Source: JAOPZW01 sp963807305 (GTDB lineage Bacteria > Actinomycetota > Thermoleophilia > Solirubrobacterales > Solirubrobacteraceae). Taken from it: DNA of 64,000 nucleotides. Of the stretch, positions 32,319-39,374 are shown one piece after another (the stretch's first letter is position 1; every line of letters starts with the position of its first letter). A program made the translations under genes and the position numbers. The notes beneath the pieces were generated by a model. That model was not told the origin of the DNA, did not search any database, and was given only the letters and a program-made list of their open reading frames with translations. The stretch lies in contig CAWEBN010000004.1 in assembly GCA_963807305.1 (NCBI GenBank), forward strand, positions 36,375-100,374. The letters are read 5' to 3'.

Positions 32319-32479
32319 GCCTGCCGCACCCGCCGCGCCGGGTGGTCCGGGCGTTTGCCGCACCCGCCGCGCCGGGTGGTCCGGGCGTTTGCCGCATCCG
32401 CCGTGCCCCCGGTCCGCGCGTTTGCCGCACGCGCCGCGCCGGGGTCCGCGCGTTTGCCGCACCCGCCGCGCCGGTAGCC
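32319..32479. repeat. Five tandem 28-34 bp repeats
   Basis: Units begin at 32319, 32353, 32387, 32420 and 32452. The consensus starts GTTTGCCGCACCCGCCGCGC and ends with CGGGTGGTCCGGGC; later units are slightly shortened and diverged. Units 1 and 2 contain ACCCG-N6-CGGGT, a small hairpin. The array fills the space between two genes and its last unit carries the -10 (TAGCCT) of the next gene. Confidence 0.9.
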
Positions 32480-32487
32480 TCGACGGC

Positions 32488-32826
32488 ATGGAGTACGAAC
32501 GCGAGCAGGAAGAGCTGGCGGCCCAAGAGGCCGCCCACATCGGCGGCGGCCGCAACGACGACCTCGACTACATCGAGGCCGACTCCCGGCCGGCGGGCAT
32601 CAGCGAGGAGGCCTGGCGCCCGGTCGAGGAGGCCGGCGGCGGCGAGGCCGAGGGCTTCGAGGAAGCCGAGGCCGAGCTGATCGAGCGAGCCGAGAACCCG
32701 CACGGCCCGTCCCCGATCGCCGACGCGGGCGACTACGACGAGGAGGCCGCGGCGCTCGACGTGGAGTACGGCGAGGCCGACGAGGAGCACACCTCGGAGG
32801 ACGACTCAGACGACAGCGACCGCTGA
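32488..32826 (+). CDS. Small acidic protein of unknown function
   Basis: 112 residues beginning MEYEREQEELAAQEAAHIGG and ending in EEHTSEDDSDDSDR. About one third of residues are Asp or Glu, with no hydrophobic core segment of length, so the protein is probably largely disordered. TAGCCT (32475-32480) lies 7 bases before the ATG. Coding is supported by the sustained strong third-position GC pattern and the clean stop before the tRNA gene. I recognise no family. Confidence 0.6.
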   Translation: MEYEREQEELAAQEAAHIGGGRNDDLDYIEADSRPAGISEEAWRPVEEAGGGEAEGFEEAEAELIERAENPHGPSPIADAGDYDEEAAALDVEYGEADEEHTSEDDSDDSDR

Positions 32827-32854
32827 GCTACCGACTACGCTTTCAGGACATCGT

Positions 32855-32925
32855 TGGGGAGTCGTCTAAGGGCAAGACTCGGGCCTTTGAAGCCCGCTAT
32901 CCCGGTTCAAATCCGGGCTCCCCAG
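32855..32925 (+). tRNA. tRNA-Gln (anticodon UUG)
   Basis: A full cloverleaf can be drawn. Acceptor TGGGGAG/CTCCCCA (32855-32861 with 32918-32924), D-stem GTC/GAC, anticodon stem CGGGC/GCCCG around CTTTGAA with TTG at 32887-32889, T-arm CCCGG-TTCAAAT-CCGGG, and G as discriminator base. The 3' CCA is not encoded. It decodes CAA and, by wobble, CAG. Confidence 0.97.
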
Positions 32926-32930
32926 TAGCT

Positions 32931-32960
32931 TTGACCGTCCGGTGCTTCTGCGAACATACG
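32931..32960 (+). promoter_or_regulatory. Promoter of the LAGLIDADG gene
   Basis: TTGACC (32931-32936), an 18-base spacer and CATACG (32955-32960) form a -35/-10 pair that begins only 6 bases after the tRNA. Transcription would start at or next to the ATG (32966), giving a leaderless message. Confidence 0.5.
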
Positions 32961-32964
32961 TTCG
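32951..32964. promoter_or_regulatory. LexA box (SOS operator)
   Basis: CGAACATACGTTCG is a perfect CGAAC-N4-GTTCG palindrome, the LexA/DinR box of Gram-positive bacteria and actinobacteria. It covers the -10 region and ends one base before the ATG of the LAGLIDADG gene. The identification is by sequence match only; no lexA gene is in view. Confidence 0.7.
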
Positions 32965-32965
32965 T

Positions 32966-33484
32966 ATGGACGATTCGCTCTCGTTGACCGAGCTGCACTG
33001 GCTCGCGGGCCTTCTCGAGGGCGAGGGGAGCTTCATGGCCGGGCCGCCGAGCAGCCCGGGGCTGCCGATCATCGCGGTCAACATGACCGACCGTGACGTG
33101 ATGGTCCGCGTGGGTCGGATCTTCGAGCGCAAGGTGCACCTCGTCCGGCCACGCAACGTGCGCTGGCGGACGAGCTACCAGGTCCGGGTCAACGGCGGCT
33201 CGGCGGTGCGCTGGATGACCTTGTTGAAGCCGCTGATGGGCTCGCGTCGTCAGGCCCAGATCGATCGCGCGCTCGCCTCGTACGCGCCTCGCCCCGTTGC
33301 GCTGCTCACGGACGAGACGGCGCGCGCCGCGCTCGAGGCACTTGCCGGAGCGGCGACCGTCAAATCGGTGGCGGATCGCTTCGGTGTGAGCGTGTGGTGC
33401 ATCTACGACCTGCGGCTCGGGCGCACGTTCAAGCACCTGGATCGACAGCTGCGTCCCGCAGGGCGCCGTTACCAGCCGCCGTAG
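32966..33484 (+). CDS. LAGLIDADG homing-endonuclease-like protein
   Basis: 172 residues from MDDSLSLTELHW. LAGLLEGEGSF (residues 13-23) is a LAGLIDADG motif with the catalytic acidic residue (Glu19 or Glu21 position). It is followed by IIAVNMTDRDVMVRVGRIF, the usual first beta-strand/helix of the LAGLIDADG_3 fold. One motif implies a homodimer. The C-terminal 45 residues (VKSVADRFGVSVWCIYDLR) look like a helix-turn-helix that could add DNA specificity. It is not inside an intron or intein, but stands alone 40 bases after tRNA-Gln. A LexA box sits on its promoter. It may be a free-standing homing endonuclease or a domesticated DNA-binding protein. It overlaps the convergent SDR gene by 16 bases. 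Confidence 0.75.
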   Translation: MDDSLSLTELHWLAGLLEGEGSFMAGPPSSPGLPIIAVNMTDRDVMVRVGRIFERKVHLVRPRNVRWRTSYQVRVNGGSAVRWMTLLKPLMGSRRQAQIDRALASYAPRPVALLTDETARAALEALAGAATVKSVADRFGVSVWCIYDLRLGRTFKHLDRQLRPAGRRYQPP

Positions 33485-34227
33485 GCGAGCCAGCCGCCGT
33501 CGACCGCGACCTCGCTGCCCGTCACGAACGAGGCGGCGTCAGAGGCGAGGAAGGCCACGACGCGGGCGACCTCGGCCGGCTCGGCGTACCGGCCCATGGG
33601 CGTGCGACGGGCGATGTCCGCCTCGGTGTAATCGCCGGCGCGCTGGTCGGCGTCGTCGAGGGTGGTGCGCACATAGGCGGGGTCGACGGCGACGACGCGC
33701 AGGCCGCGGCCTGCCCACTCGGTGGCCAGGACCTTGGTGAGGCCGACGACGCCGTGCTTGCTCGCCGCGTAGGCGGCGCGCTTCGGCATGCCGGTGGCTG
33801 CGAACAGCGATCCGATGTTGACGATCACGCCGCTGCCGGCGGCGAGCATGTGGCGGGCGGCAGCCTGCGCGCAGAGGAACGTCCCGGTGAGGTTGACGGC
33901 GAGCGTGCGCGACCAGACCTCGAAGTCGAGCTCCTCCGACGGTGCGACGGCGCCGACGCCGGCGTTGTTGACGAGGACGTCGAGGCGGCCGTGCTCGGCG
34001 GCGACGGCATCGAACAGCGCCGTCACCTGCTCGGCATCGGAGACGTCGGCGACGAACGGCGCCGCCACCCGGCCGGCGGCGCGCAGGCCGTCGGCGGTGG
34101 CCCGTGCGAGCTCCTCGTCGAGGTCGGCGACGACGACGGTCGCGCCCTGAGCCGCCAGCTCGCCGGCGATCGCCGCGCCGAGGCCGCGCCCCGCTCCCGT
34201 GATCACCGCGACGCGTCCCTCGAGCAT
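33469..34227 (-). CDS. SDR-family oxidoreductase (FabG-like)
   Basis: 252 residues, classical SDR. Cofactor motif TGAGRGLG (residues 11-18), VADLDEELA suggesting NAD(H) preference through Asp, NNAG, catalytic Ser in NIGSLFAATG, Tyr-x3-Lys as YAASK, and GGWLAYGGW at the end. ATG at 34227; TAGAAG lies 7 bases upstream. Substrate unknown. The last 16 bases overlap the LAGLIDADG gene on the other strand. The upstream 246 bases to glmU hold only GC-rich imperfect repeats. Confidence 0.9.
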   Translation of the reverse strand: MLEGRVAVITGAGRGLGAAIAGELAAQGATVVVADLDEELARATADGLRAAGRVAAPFVADVSDAEQVTALFDAVAAEHGRLDVLVNNAGVGAVAPSEELDFEVWSRTLAVNLTGTFLCAQAAARHMLAAGSGVIVNIGSLFAATGMPKRAAYAASKHGVVGLTKVLATEWAGRGLRVVAVDPAYVRTTLDDADQRAGDYTEADIARRTPMGRYAEPAEVARVVAFLASDAASFVTGSEVAVDGGWLAYGGW

Positions 34228-34306
34228 CGCCGCACTTCTACCGCACCGCGGGAGGGTGCCGCGGCCCGAGCCGCCGAGCCGCGAGCCCGGCCGCGGCGGC
34301 CGCGAG

Positions 34307-34412
34307 GCCGAGCGGCTGCCAGGTTGGCCGCCGTCAGCGCCGCCGCGCGCCGCGCGCCGCCGCAGCGCCGCGGCCGGCCGCGCAGGGCGAGCGGCTGTGC
34401 CAGGTCGGCCGC
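34307..34412. repeat. Imperfect direct repeat between the SDR gene and glmU
   Basis: GCCGAGCGGCTGCCAGGTTGG (34307-34327, continuing GCCGC) recurs at 34387-34412 as GCGAGCGGCTG-TG-CCAGGTCGGCCGC, with looser GC-rich similarity around both copies. The 34228-34473 gap holds no other recognised feature apart from the glmU -10. Confidence 0.45.
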
Positions 34413-34460
34413 ACCGTCCGGAGCCGCCGCGCGGGCCCGCGGGCTCGGCGGACCGGCCTC

Positions 34461-34466
34461 TAGCAT
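34461..34466 (+). promoter_or_regulatory. -10 element of glmU
   Basis: TAGCAT ends 7 bases before the GTG start at 34474, the leaderless spacing seen repeatedly in this window. Confidence 0.45.
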
Positions 34467-34473
34467 CAGGGCC

Positions 34474-35853
34474 GTGATCGCGCCGACCGTCGTCATCCTC
34501 GCCGCCGGCCAGGGCACCCGCATGCGCTCGCGCACGCCCAAGGTCCTGCACGACCTCTGCGGGCGGCCGATGATCGCGTGGCCGGTGGCCGCGGCGCTCG
34601 CTGCAGGCGCGGGCAGGGTCGTCGTGGTCGACGGGCCCCAGCGCCCGCTCGAGGGCCACCTGCCTGAGGGCGTCGAGCTCGCGGTCCAGCCCGAGGCCAA
34701 CGGCACCGGCGGCGCCGTGCAGGCCGCGGCGGGGCACCTGGGCGACGGGCCGGTGCTCGTCCTCAACGGCGACGTCCCGCTCGTCACCGCAGAGGCGCTC
34801 TCAGACCTGATCGAGGCGCACGCGGCGAGCGGCGCGCAGGCTACCGTCGCCTCGATGGAGCTCGACGACCCGACGGGCTACGGGCGCGTCGTGCGCCGCG
34901 GCGACGGGTCGGTCGAGCGCGTGGTGGAGACGAAGGTGGAGGGCGACGCGACCGCCGAGCAGCTGACCATCCGCGAGGTCAACGCCGGCGTCTACGCCTT
35001 CGACGGCGCGGCACTCATCGATGCCCTCGAGCGCCTGACCCCCGACAACGCCCAGGGCGAGCTCTACCTGCCCTCGACGCTCGAGCTGCTCGACCGTGTC
35101 GCCGCCCATCCGCTCGACGACCCCACGCTACTGCTCGGCGTCAACGACCGTGCGGACCTTGCGCGTGTCCGGGCGCTCGCGCAGGCCCGCATCCACCGCG
35201 AGCTGATGCGGGCCGGGGTCACGATCGTCGACCCGGCCAGCACGCTGGTCGACGTCACGGTCGCGATCGGCGCCGACACGGTGATCGAGCCGTCGTCGTT
35301 CCTGCGCGGCGCGACCACGATCGGGGAGCGCTGCGCCGTGGGACCGCTCACCACGCTCATCGACACCGCGCTGGGCGACGAGGTCCGGGTGCTGCACTCC
35401 TACCTCGTCGAGTGCGAGGTGCGCGCCGGCGCGAGCGTCGGGCCGTTCGCCTACCTGCGCCCCGGAGCGCTGCTGCGCGAGCGCGCGAAGGCCGGCACCT
35501 TCGTCGAGATCAAGAACTCCGACATCGGCGAGGGCACGAAGGTCCCGCACCTGAGCTACATCGGCGACGCCGACGTCGGGCCCAACACGAACCTGGGCGC
35601 CGCGACCATCACCGCCAACTACGACGGCAGCCGCAAGCACCGCACGACGATCGGCGCGGACGTGCGCACATCGGTCGACTCGACCCTCGTCGCGCCGGTG
35701 ACGATCGGCGACGGCGCCTACGTCGCCGCGAACTCCGCGATCACCGAGGACGTGCCGCCCGGCGCCCTTGGGATAGCGCGCGAGCGCCAGACCAACATCG
35801 AGGGCTACGCCGATCGCCGCAAGAAGCGTGAGGCGCCGGACACGCCGTCGTGA
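34474..35853 (+). CDS. glmU: Bifunctional UDP-GlcNAc pyrophosphorylase / GlcN-1-P acetyltransferase
   Basis: Makes UDP-GlcNAc for peptidoglycan. 459 residues. The N-terminal uridylyltransferase domain has LAAGQGTRMRSRTPKVLHDLCGRP and NGDVPLV. The C-terminal left-handed beta-helix acetyltransferase domain has the hexapeptide repeats, VEIKNSDIGEGTKVPHLSYIGDADVG and NLGAATITANYDG with the catalytic His in HLSYIGD and Lys in FVEIKNS. The GTG start is chosen by the TAGCAT -10 and by the first conserved strand (IAPTVVILAAGQG). prs follows after 24 bases, a common actinobacterial and firmicute pairing. Confidence 0.96.
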   Translation: MIAPTVVILAAGQGTRMRSRTPKVLHDLCGRPMIAWPVAAALAAGAGRVVVVDGPQRPLEGHLPEGVELAVQPEANGTGGAVQAAAGHLGDGPVLVLNGDVPLVTAEALSDLIEAHAASGAQATVASMELDDPTGYGRVVRRGDGSVERVVETKVEGDATAEQLTIREVNAGVYAFDGAALIDALERLTPDNAQGELYLPSTLELLDRVAAHPLDDPTLLLGVNDRADLARVRALAQARIHRELMRAGVTIVDPASTLVDVTVAIGADTVIEPSSFLRGATTIGERCAVGPLTTLIDTALGDEVRVLHSYLVECEVRAGASVGPFAYLRPGALLRERAKAGTFVEIKNSDIGEGTKVPHLSYIGDADVGPNTNLGAATITANYDGSRKHRTTIGADVRTSVDSTLVAPVTIGDGAYVAANSAITEDVPPGALGIARERQTNIEGYADRRKKREAPDTPS

Positions 35854-35861
35854 CCCGCGCG

Positions 35862-35867
35862 TAGACT
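35862..35867 (+). promoter_or_regulatory. -10 element of prs
   Basis: TAGACT ends 10 bases before the GTG start of prs. It would give prs its own transcript in addition to read-through from glmU. Confidence 0.4.
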
Positions 35868-35877
35868 GAGTCGTGTC

Positions 35878-36897
35878 GTGAGCGTCCAGGTGCAGCCGAC
35901 CATGGCCACGAGCCTCCCGATCGACTACGACAAGCGCCTGATGCTCTTCTCGGGGCGCGCCAACCCCGAGCTGGCCTCGCGGATCGCCGACAAGCTTGGG
36001 GTCGATCTCGGCCCGGTCACGCTGAAGACGTTCTCCAACGGCGAGGTCTACTGCCGCTACGACGAGTCGATCCGCGGCGCGGACGTCTTCATCGTCCAGC
36101 CGACGTGCGCCAACCCGGAGCTGGGCCTGAGCGCCAACGACGCGTTGATGGAGCTGCTGCTCATGATCGACGCCGCCGTGGGGGCCAGCGCGCATCGCGT
36201 GATCGCGGTGACGCCGTGGTTCGGCTACAGCCGCCAGGACAAGAAGTCGGCTCCGCGCGAGCCGATCTCGGCGCGCCTGGCCGCGCGGATGATCGAGTCG
36301 GCCGGCGCGGACCGCGTGCTCACGATGGACCTCCACGCGGGCCAGATCCAGGGTTTCTTCCGCAATCCGGTCGACCACATGACCGCGCTGTTCATGCTCA
36401 CGCAGTACTTCGACGACCTCGGACTCACCGACCTCGTCGTCGTCGCGCCCGACGCCGGTCGCGTCAAGCTCAACAAGAAGTTCGCCTCCAAGCTGGGCGC
36501 CGAGCTGGCCATCCTCGACAAGGAGCGCCCGGCACAGCAGGTGGCGGAGATCGGCTACGTCATCGGCGACGTGAAGGGCCGGACCGCCGTGCTCGTCGAC
36601 GACATGATCGACACCGCGGGCACGCTGCGCGCCGCCGCCCAGACGGTGCTCGACGAGGGCGCGTCGCGCGTCTACGCCGCAGCCACGCACCCGATCCTCA
36701 GCGGCAACGCCTACGCGAACCTCGCCGCTTCGGGCTTCGAGCAGATCGTCGTGACCGACACGATCCCGCTGCGCTCCGGGGCGCCCGACAACCTGCGCGT
36801 GCTCAGCTGCGCGGAGCTGCTGACCGACTCGATCCGCCGCATCTTCACCGACGACTCGGTGTCCGAGGTCTTCGGCGGCGAGAATCAGCTGTTCTGA
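35878..36897 (+). CDS. prs: Ribose-phosphate pyrophosphokinase
   Basis: Makes PRPP from ribose-5-phosphate and ATP for nucleotide, His and Trp synthesis. 339 residues. Motifs: LMLFSGRANPELA, the RQDKK ATP loop (YSRQDKKSAPREPISA), the metal site MDLHAGQIQGFF, the PRPP-binding VVVAPDAGRVKLN and VLVDDMIDTAGTL. The N-terminus is about 15 residues longer than usual, and a shorter start at the second Met (MATSL) is possible. Nearest downstream gene is a small helical protein. Confidence 0.96.
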   Translation: MSVQVQPTMATSLPIDYDKRLMLFSGRANPELASRIADKLGVDLGPVTLKTFSNGEVYCRYDESIRGADVFIVQPTCANPELGLSANDALMELLLMIDAAVGASAHRVIAVTPWFGYSRQDKKSAPREPISARLAARMIESAGADRVLTMDLHAGQIQGFFRNPVDHMTALFMLTQYFDDLGLTDLVVVAPDAGRVKLNKKFASKLGAELAILDKERPAQQVAEIGYVIGDVKGRTAVLVDDMIDTAGTLRAAAQTVLDEGASRVYAAATHPILSGNAYANLAASGFEQIVVTDTIPLRSGAPDNLRVLSCAELLTDSIRRIFTDDSVSEVFGGENQLF

Positions 36898-36909
36898 ATC
36901 ACCCGCTCG

Positions 36910-37227
36910 GTGACGTCGACCGCCGCCGCCCTGCTCATGGACCGCCTCGGCCTCACCGAGGACGAGCTGTGCGAGGTGCTCGACGTCGACCCGCTGACCG
37001 TCATCACCGGCGAACTCGAGCACAAGCCGCAGTTGCCGATCCTGCTCACGCTGACCCAGGAGGCCGCCGAGCGGGTGGCGAGCGGCGTCCTCCCGCGCTG
37101 GGTGCGCTCCACGGGGCCGAGCGGGCGCCCGCTCGACCACCTCCTGGCCCGCGACTACGCCGCCTTCGAGGACGACCTGCAGTCGCTGGCCGACCGCGGC
37201 TTCGTCCTGCGCGGCGGCAGCCGGTGA
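36910..37227 (+). CDS. Small helical protein, possibly an Xre/MbcA-type helix bundle
   Basis: 105 residues, almost all predicted alpha-helical. RLGLTEDELCEVLDVDPLTVITGEL resembles a helix-turn-helix, and LLARDYAAFEDDLQSLADRGFVLRGGSR resembles the C-terminal part of Xre/MbcA/ParS-like antitoxins. No toxin gene (RES or similar) is adjacent, since the next gene is an acetyltransferase joined by GTGA. GTG start. The family assignment is weak. Confidence 0.55.
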   Translation: MTSTAAALLMDRLGLTEDELCEVLDVDPLTVITGELEHKPQLPILLTLTQEAAERVASGVLPRWVRSTGPSGRPLDHLLARDYAAFEDDLQSLADRGFVLRGGSR

Positions 37228-37715
37228 GCCCGACGGTCCGCCGGCTCCGCGCCGGCGAGGCCGGCCTGCTGCGCGACGTGCGGTTGCGGGCCCTGCGCGA
37301 CGCGCCGATGGCCTTCGGCTCGACCACCGCACGCGAGGAGGCCTACGAGCCCGGGGCGTGGGAGCGGTGGGCGGCCGACGGGGCCCGCGGCGAGCGCCAG
37401 GCGATCTTCATCGCCGAGCCCGAGGCGGGCATGGCCAGCGCCGTGATCGACGACGAGGACCCCGCTCTCGCGCACCTCTACGCGATGTGGGTCGCTCCGA
37501 GCGCCCGCGGGAGCGGCGCGGCCCGGGCGCTCGTCGAAGCCGTGCTCGGCTGGTCCGCCGAGCGCGGGGCGATGCGGGTGACGACCTCGGTCACGGAGGA
37601 CAACGCGGCGGCCGCGGCCCTCTACGCCGCCGCCGGCTTCGCCGACACCGGCCGCCGCGAGCCGCTCGGGCACTCCGACGGCGTCGTCGCGGTGCTCGAG
37701 CGCGCGCTGCCCTAA
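37224..37715 (+). CDS. GNAT-family N-acetyltransferase
   Basis: 163 residues. The acetyl-CoA-binding motif is seen as LYAMWVAPSARGSGAARALVEAV, with the R/Q-x-x-G-x-A loop RGSGAA, followed by NAAAAALYAAAGFADTGRREPL, the typical motif B. The acceptor substrate is unknown; the family includes antibiotic, amino-acid and protein acetylases. The GTG start overlaps the previous stop, and its stop overlaps that of the convergent DUF4235 gene (CTAA). Confidence 0.88.
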   Translation: MSPTVRRLRAGEAGLLRDVRLRALRDAPMAFGSTTAREEAYEPGAWERWAADGARGERQAIFIAEPEAGMASAVIDDEDPALAHLYAMWVAPSARGSGAARALVEAVLGWSAERGAMRVTTSVTEDNAAAAALYAAAGFADTGRREPLGHSDGVVAVLERALP

Positions 37716-38008
37716 CGGACGGCCTTGGCGGCTTCGCTCTCGTCGGGCTTCTTCTCGCCGGGCCAGAAGCCCGTCACCGCCGCGAAGCCCTGCGCGCCGA
37801 CGCGATCGACGGCGGCGCGGGTGACCTTGAAGGTGACGCCCTCGACCACCGCGGCGCCGATCACCTTGGGCCAGGTCGTCTGCAGGGTGGTCGGCTTGGG
37901 GGGCTCCTCCTTGTCGAAGATCCCCCAGACCGCTTCGAAGAGCTTCTTCGAGAGCAGTCCGGCGAGGATGCCGAAGATGATTCCGAAGGGTTTGTAGATG
38001 AGCTTCAT
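37712..38008 (-). CDS. DUF4235-type small membrane protein
   Basis: 98 residues starting MKLIYKPFGIIFGILAGLLSK, one or two membrane helices and a central WGIFDKEEPPKPTTLQTTWPKVI segment typical of DUF4235. The family is found in actinobacteria and has no assigned function. TAGCCT (38020-38015) ends 6 bases before the ATG, so the transcript is probably leaderless. Confidence 0.78.
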   Translation of the reverse strand: MKLIYKPFGIIFGILAGLLSKKLFEAVWGIFDKEEPPKPTTLQTTWPKVIGAAVVEGVTFKVTRAAVDRVGAQGFAAVTGFWPGEKKPDESEAAKAVR

Positions 38009-38122
38009 GGCGCGAGGCTATTCGACCGAGTGGTATGGAATTTCCGCCGATGTGTCGATAATCATGCGTACCCCTGTGGTGCACCGTTCGCACCTCGGAT
38101 CGCGGGAACGAAGGAGGGAACG

Positions 38123-38845
38123 ATGGACGAGCAGCACGGGACCGCCGGCGAGGACGCCGACGAGCTGCTGCGCAGGGCCCTCATCGACCCCGAGGCATCG
38201 GTCGCCGTGGCCATGCGCGTGGGCGGCCTGGCCCTGTCCGACGCACTGACGATCGTCTTCCACGGGCGGGCCGACCTGGGGACGATCCAGACCTACATCG
38301 CGCACGGTCCGCGCGGCGCGGGCAGCGCGATCGGCGCCGATGAGCTGCTGCGCGTCCCCTGCGACCTCGACCTCGGTGACGCCGGGACCCGCAACGAGGC
38401 CGAGGAGGCCTACGCCGAGCAGGCCCGCGTGCTGCGCGACGCGCTGCTGGCGGCCGACACCGTGCTCGCCATCTGGCGCGAGCCGCTGCGCGAGATCGCG
38501 GAGGCCCAGGTCGGCGTCGACCGCTCCGTGGACCTCCAGGTGCGCCTGCCGGCCCACAGGCTCATGCCGGTCGCCCTCGTCGCGCCGGAGAAGCACATCA
38601 CCGTGGCGCCGGTGTGCGGCGCCCGCACGTTGGCCGAGGGCCGGCCGCCGATGGGCATCGCCTGCGCGCAGCAGGACGTCGCCCGGGTCTATCCGCTGCC
38701 CGACGACCCCGAGCGCTGCCTCGAGGACTTCGCCTCGCTCGCCGCCGAGCACGCCCGCCGCATGGCCGACCGCCTGGAGCACCAGGAGGCCTCGGTGCGC
38801 CGGTTCCTGGAGCTTTCGGGGGAGGACTTTCCGGAGACCGCCTGA
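38123..38845 (+). CDS. Conserved-looking soluble protein of unknown function
   Basis: 240 residues beginning MDEQHGTAGEDADELLRRAL. The ATG is preceded by AAGGAGG, a textbook ribosome-binding site. The protein mixes strands and helices and has three Cys, with no recognised motif. GATAAT (38057-38062) is a candidate -10, giving a leader of about 55 bases, which makes this one of the few leadered genes here. I do not recognise a family. Confidence 0.65.
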   Translation: MDEQHGTAGEDADELLRRALIDPEASVAVAMRVGGLALSDALTIVFHGRADLGTIQTYIAHGPRGAGSAIGADELLRVPCDLDLGDAGTRNEAEEAYAEQARVLRDALLAADTVLAIWREPLREIAEAQVGVDRSVDLQVRLPAHRLMPVALVAPEKHITVAPVCGARTLAEGRPPMGIACAQQDVARVYPLPDDPERCLEDFASLAAEHARRMADRLEHQEASVRRFLELSGEDFPETA

Positions 38846-38895
38846 GCGCGCTGGTGGGGAGCCTGCGACCGCCGGGTGGCTAGCCTGCGGCGCCC

Positions 38896-39336
38896 GTGTC
38901 GCGCCGCACCAAGCTGCTCCTCGCCCTGGGCGCCGTGGTCTTCGTCGGCCTCTCGCTCGTCCTCGCGCGCTATCTGAGCACCGAGAACAACGAGCGCGAC
39001 GCCGTCTACGCGCTGCTGCGCGCCCAGGCGCGCGGCGACGTCCCCGGCATGCTGAGCCGGCTCGACGGCTGCGACGCGCGCTGCCGCGCGGACGTCGAGG
39101 CCAACGCGCGCAGGCTCGCGCGGCCGGGCGACGTGAAGATCCTGGCCTACACCTCGTCGACCTCCTACGCGCTCGGCTCGGCGACCGGTCCGACCCGCGT
39201 GGCGTGGACGATCGTCAACCGCCAACTGCCGGTCGTGCAGTGCGTCGAGGTGCAGCGAACCGGGAGCGTGCTGACCGGGCGAGGGATTAACCTGCGCCGC
39301 CTCAGCGTCCCGATCGACTCGCAGGGCTCGTGCTGA
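38896..39336 (+). CDS. Membrane-anchored secreted protein of unknown function
   Basis: 146 residues. MSRRTKLLLALGAVVFVGLSLVLARYL is an N-terminal anchor or uncleaved signal helix. The rest is extracytoplasmic, with a Cys pair at CDARC and later single Cys residues at QCVE and the C-terminus (QGSC), possibly disulfides. The N-terminal NERDAVYALLRAQARGDVPGML resembles helices of nuclear-transport-factor-2-like secreted proteins. GTG start; TAGCCT (38881-38886) ends 9 bases upstream. The GH2 gene follows. Confidence 0.65.
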   Translation: MSRRTKLLLALGAVVFVGLSLVLARYLSTENNERDAVYALLRAQARGDVPGMLSRLDGCDARCRADVEANARRLARPGDVKILAYTSSTSYALGSATGPTRVAWTIVNRQLPVVQCVEVQRTGSVLTGRGINLRRLSVPIDSQGSC

Positions 39337-39374
39337 CGCGCGATCCGGTTCGCCGCAACCTCGGGGGTCCAGCC

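Noticed and set aside
32319..32479. Possible CRISPR array in the tandem repeat
   Set aside because: Units are contiguous, without unique spacers, their length varies and no cas gene is near.
32855..33484. Integrated phage or genomic island at tRNA-Gln
   Set aside because: No integrase, no repeat of the tRNA 3' end and no other mobile genes are seen within the window; only the LAGLIDADG gene follows.
36910..37227. Toxin-antitoxin pair with the following gene
   Set aside because: The small protein only loosely resembles antitoxins, and its partner is a generic GNAT enzyme without the TacT-type context (no DUF1778 antitoxin).
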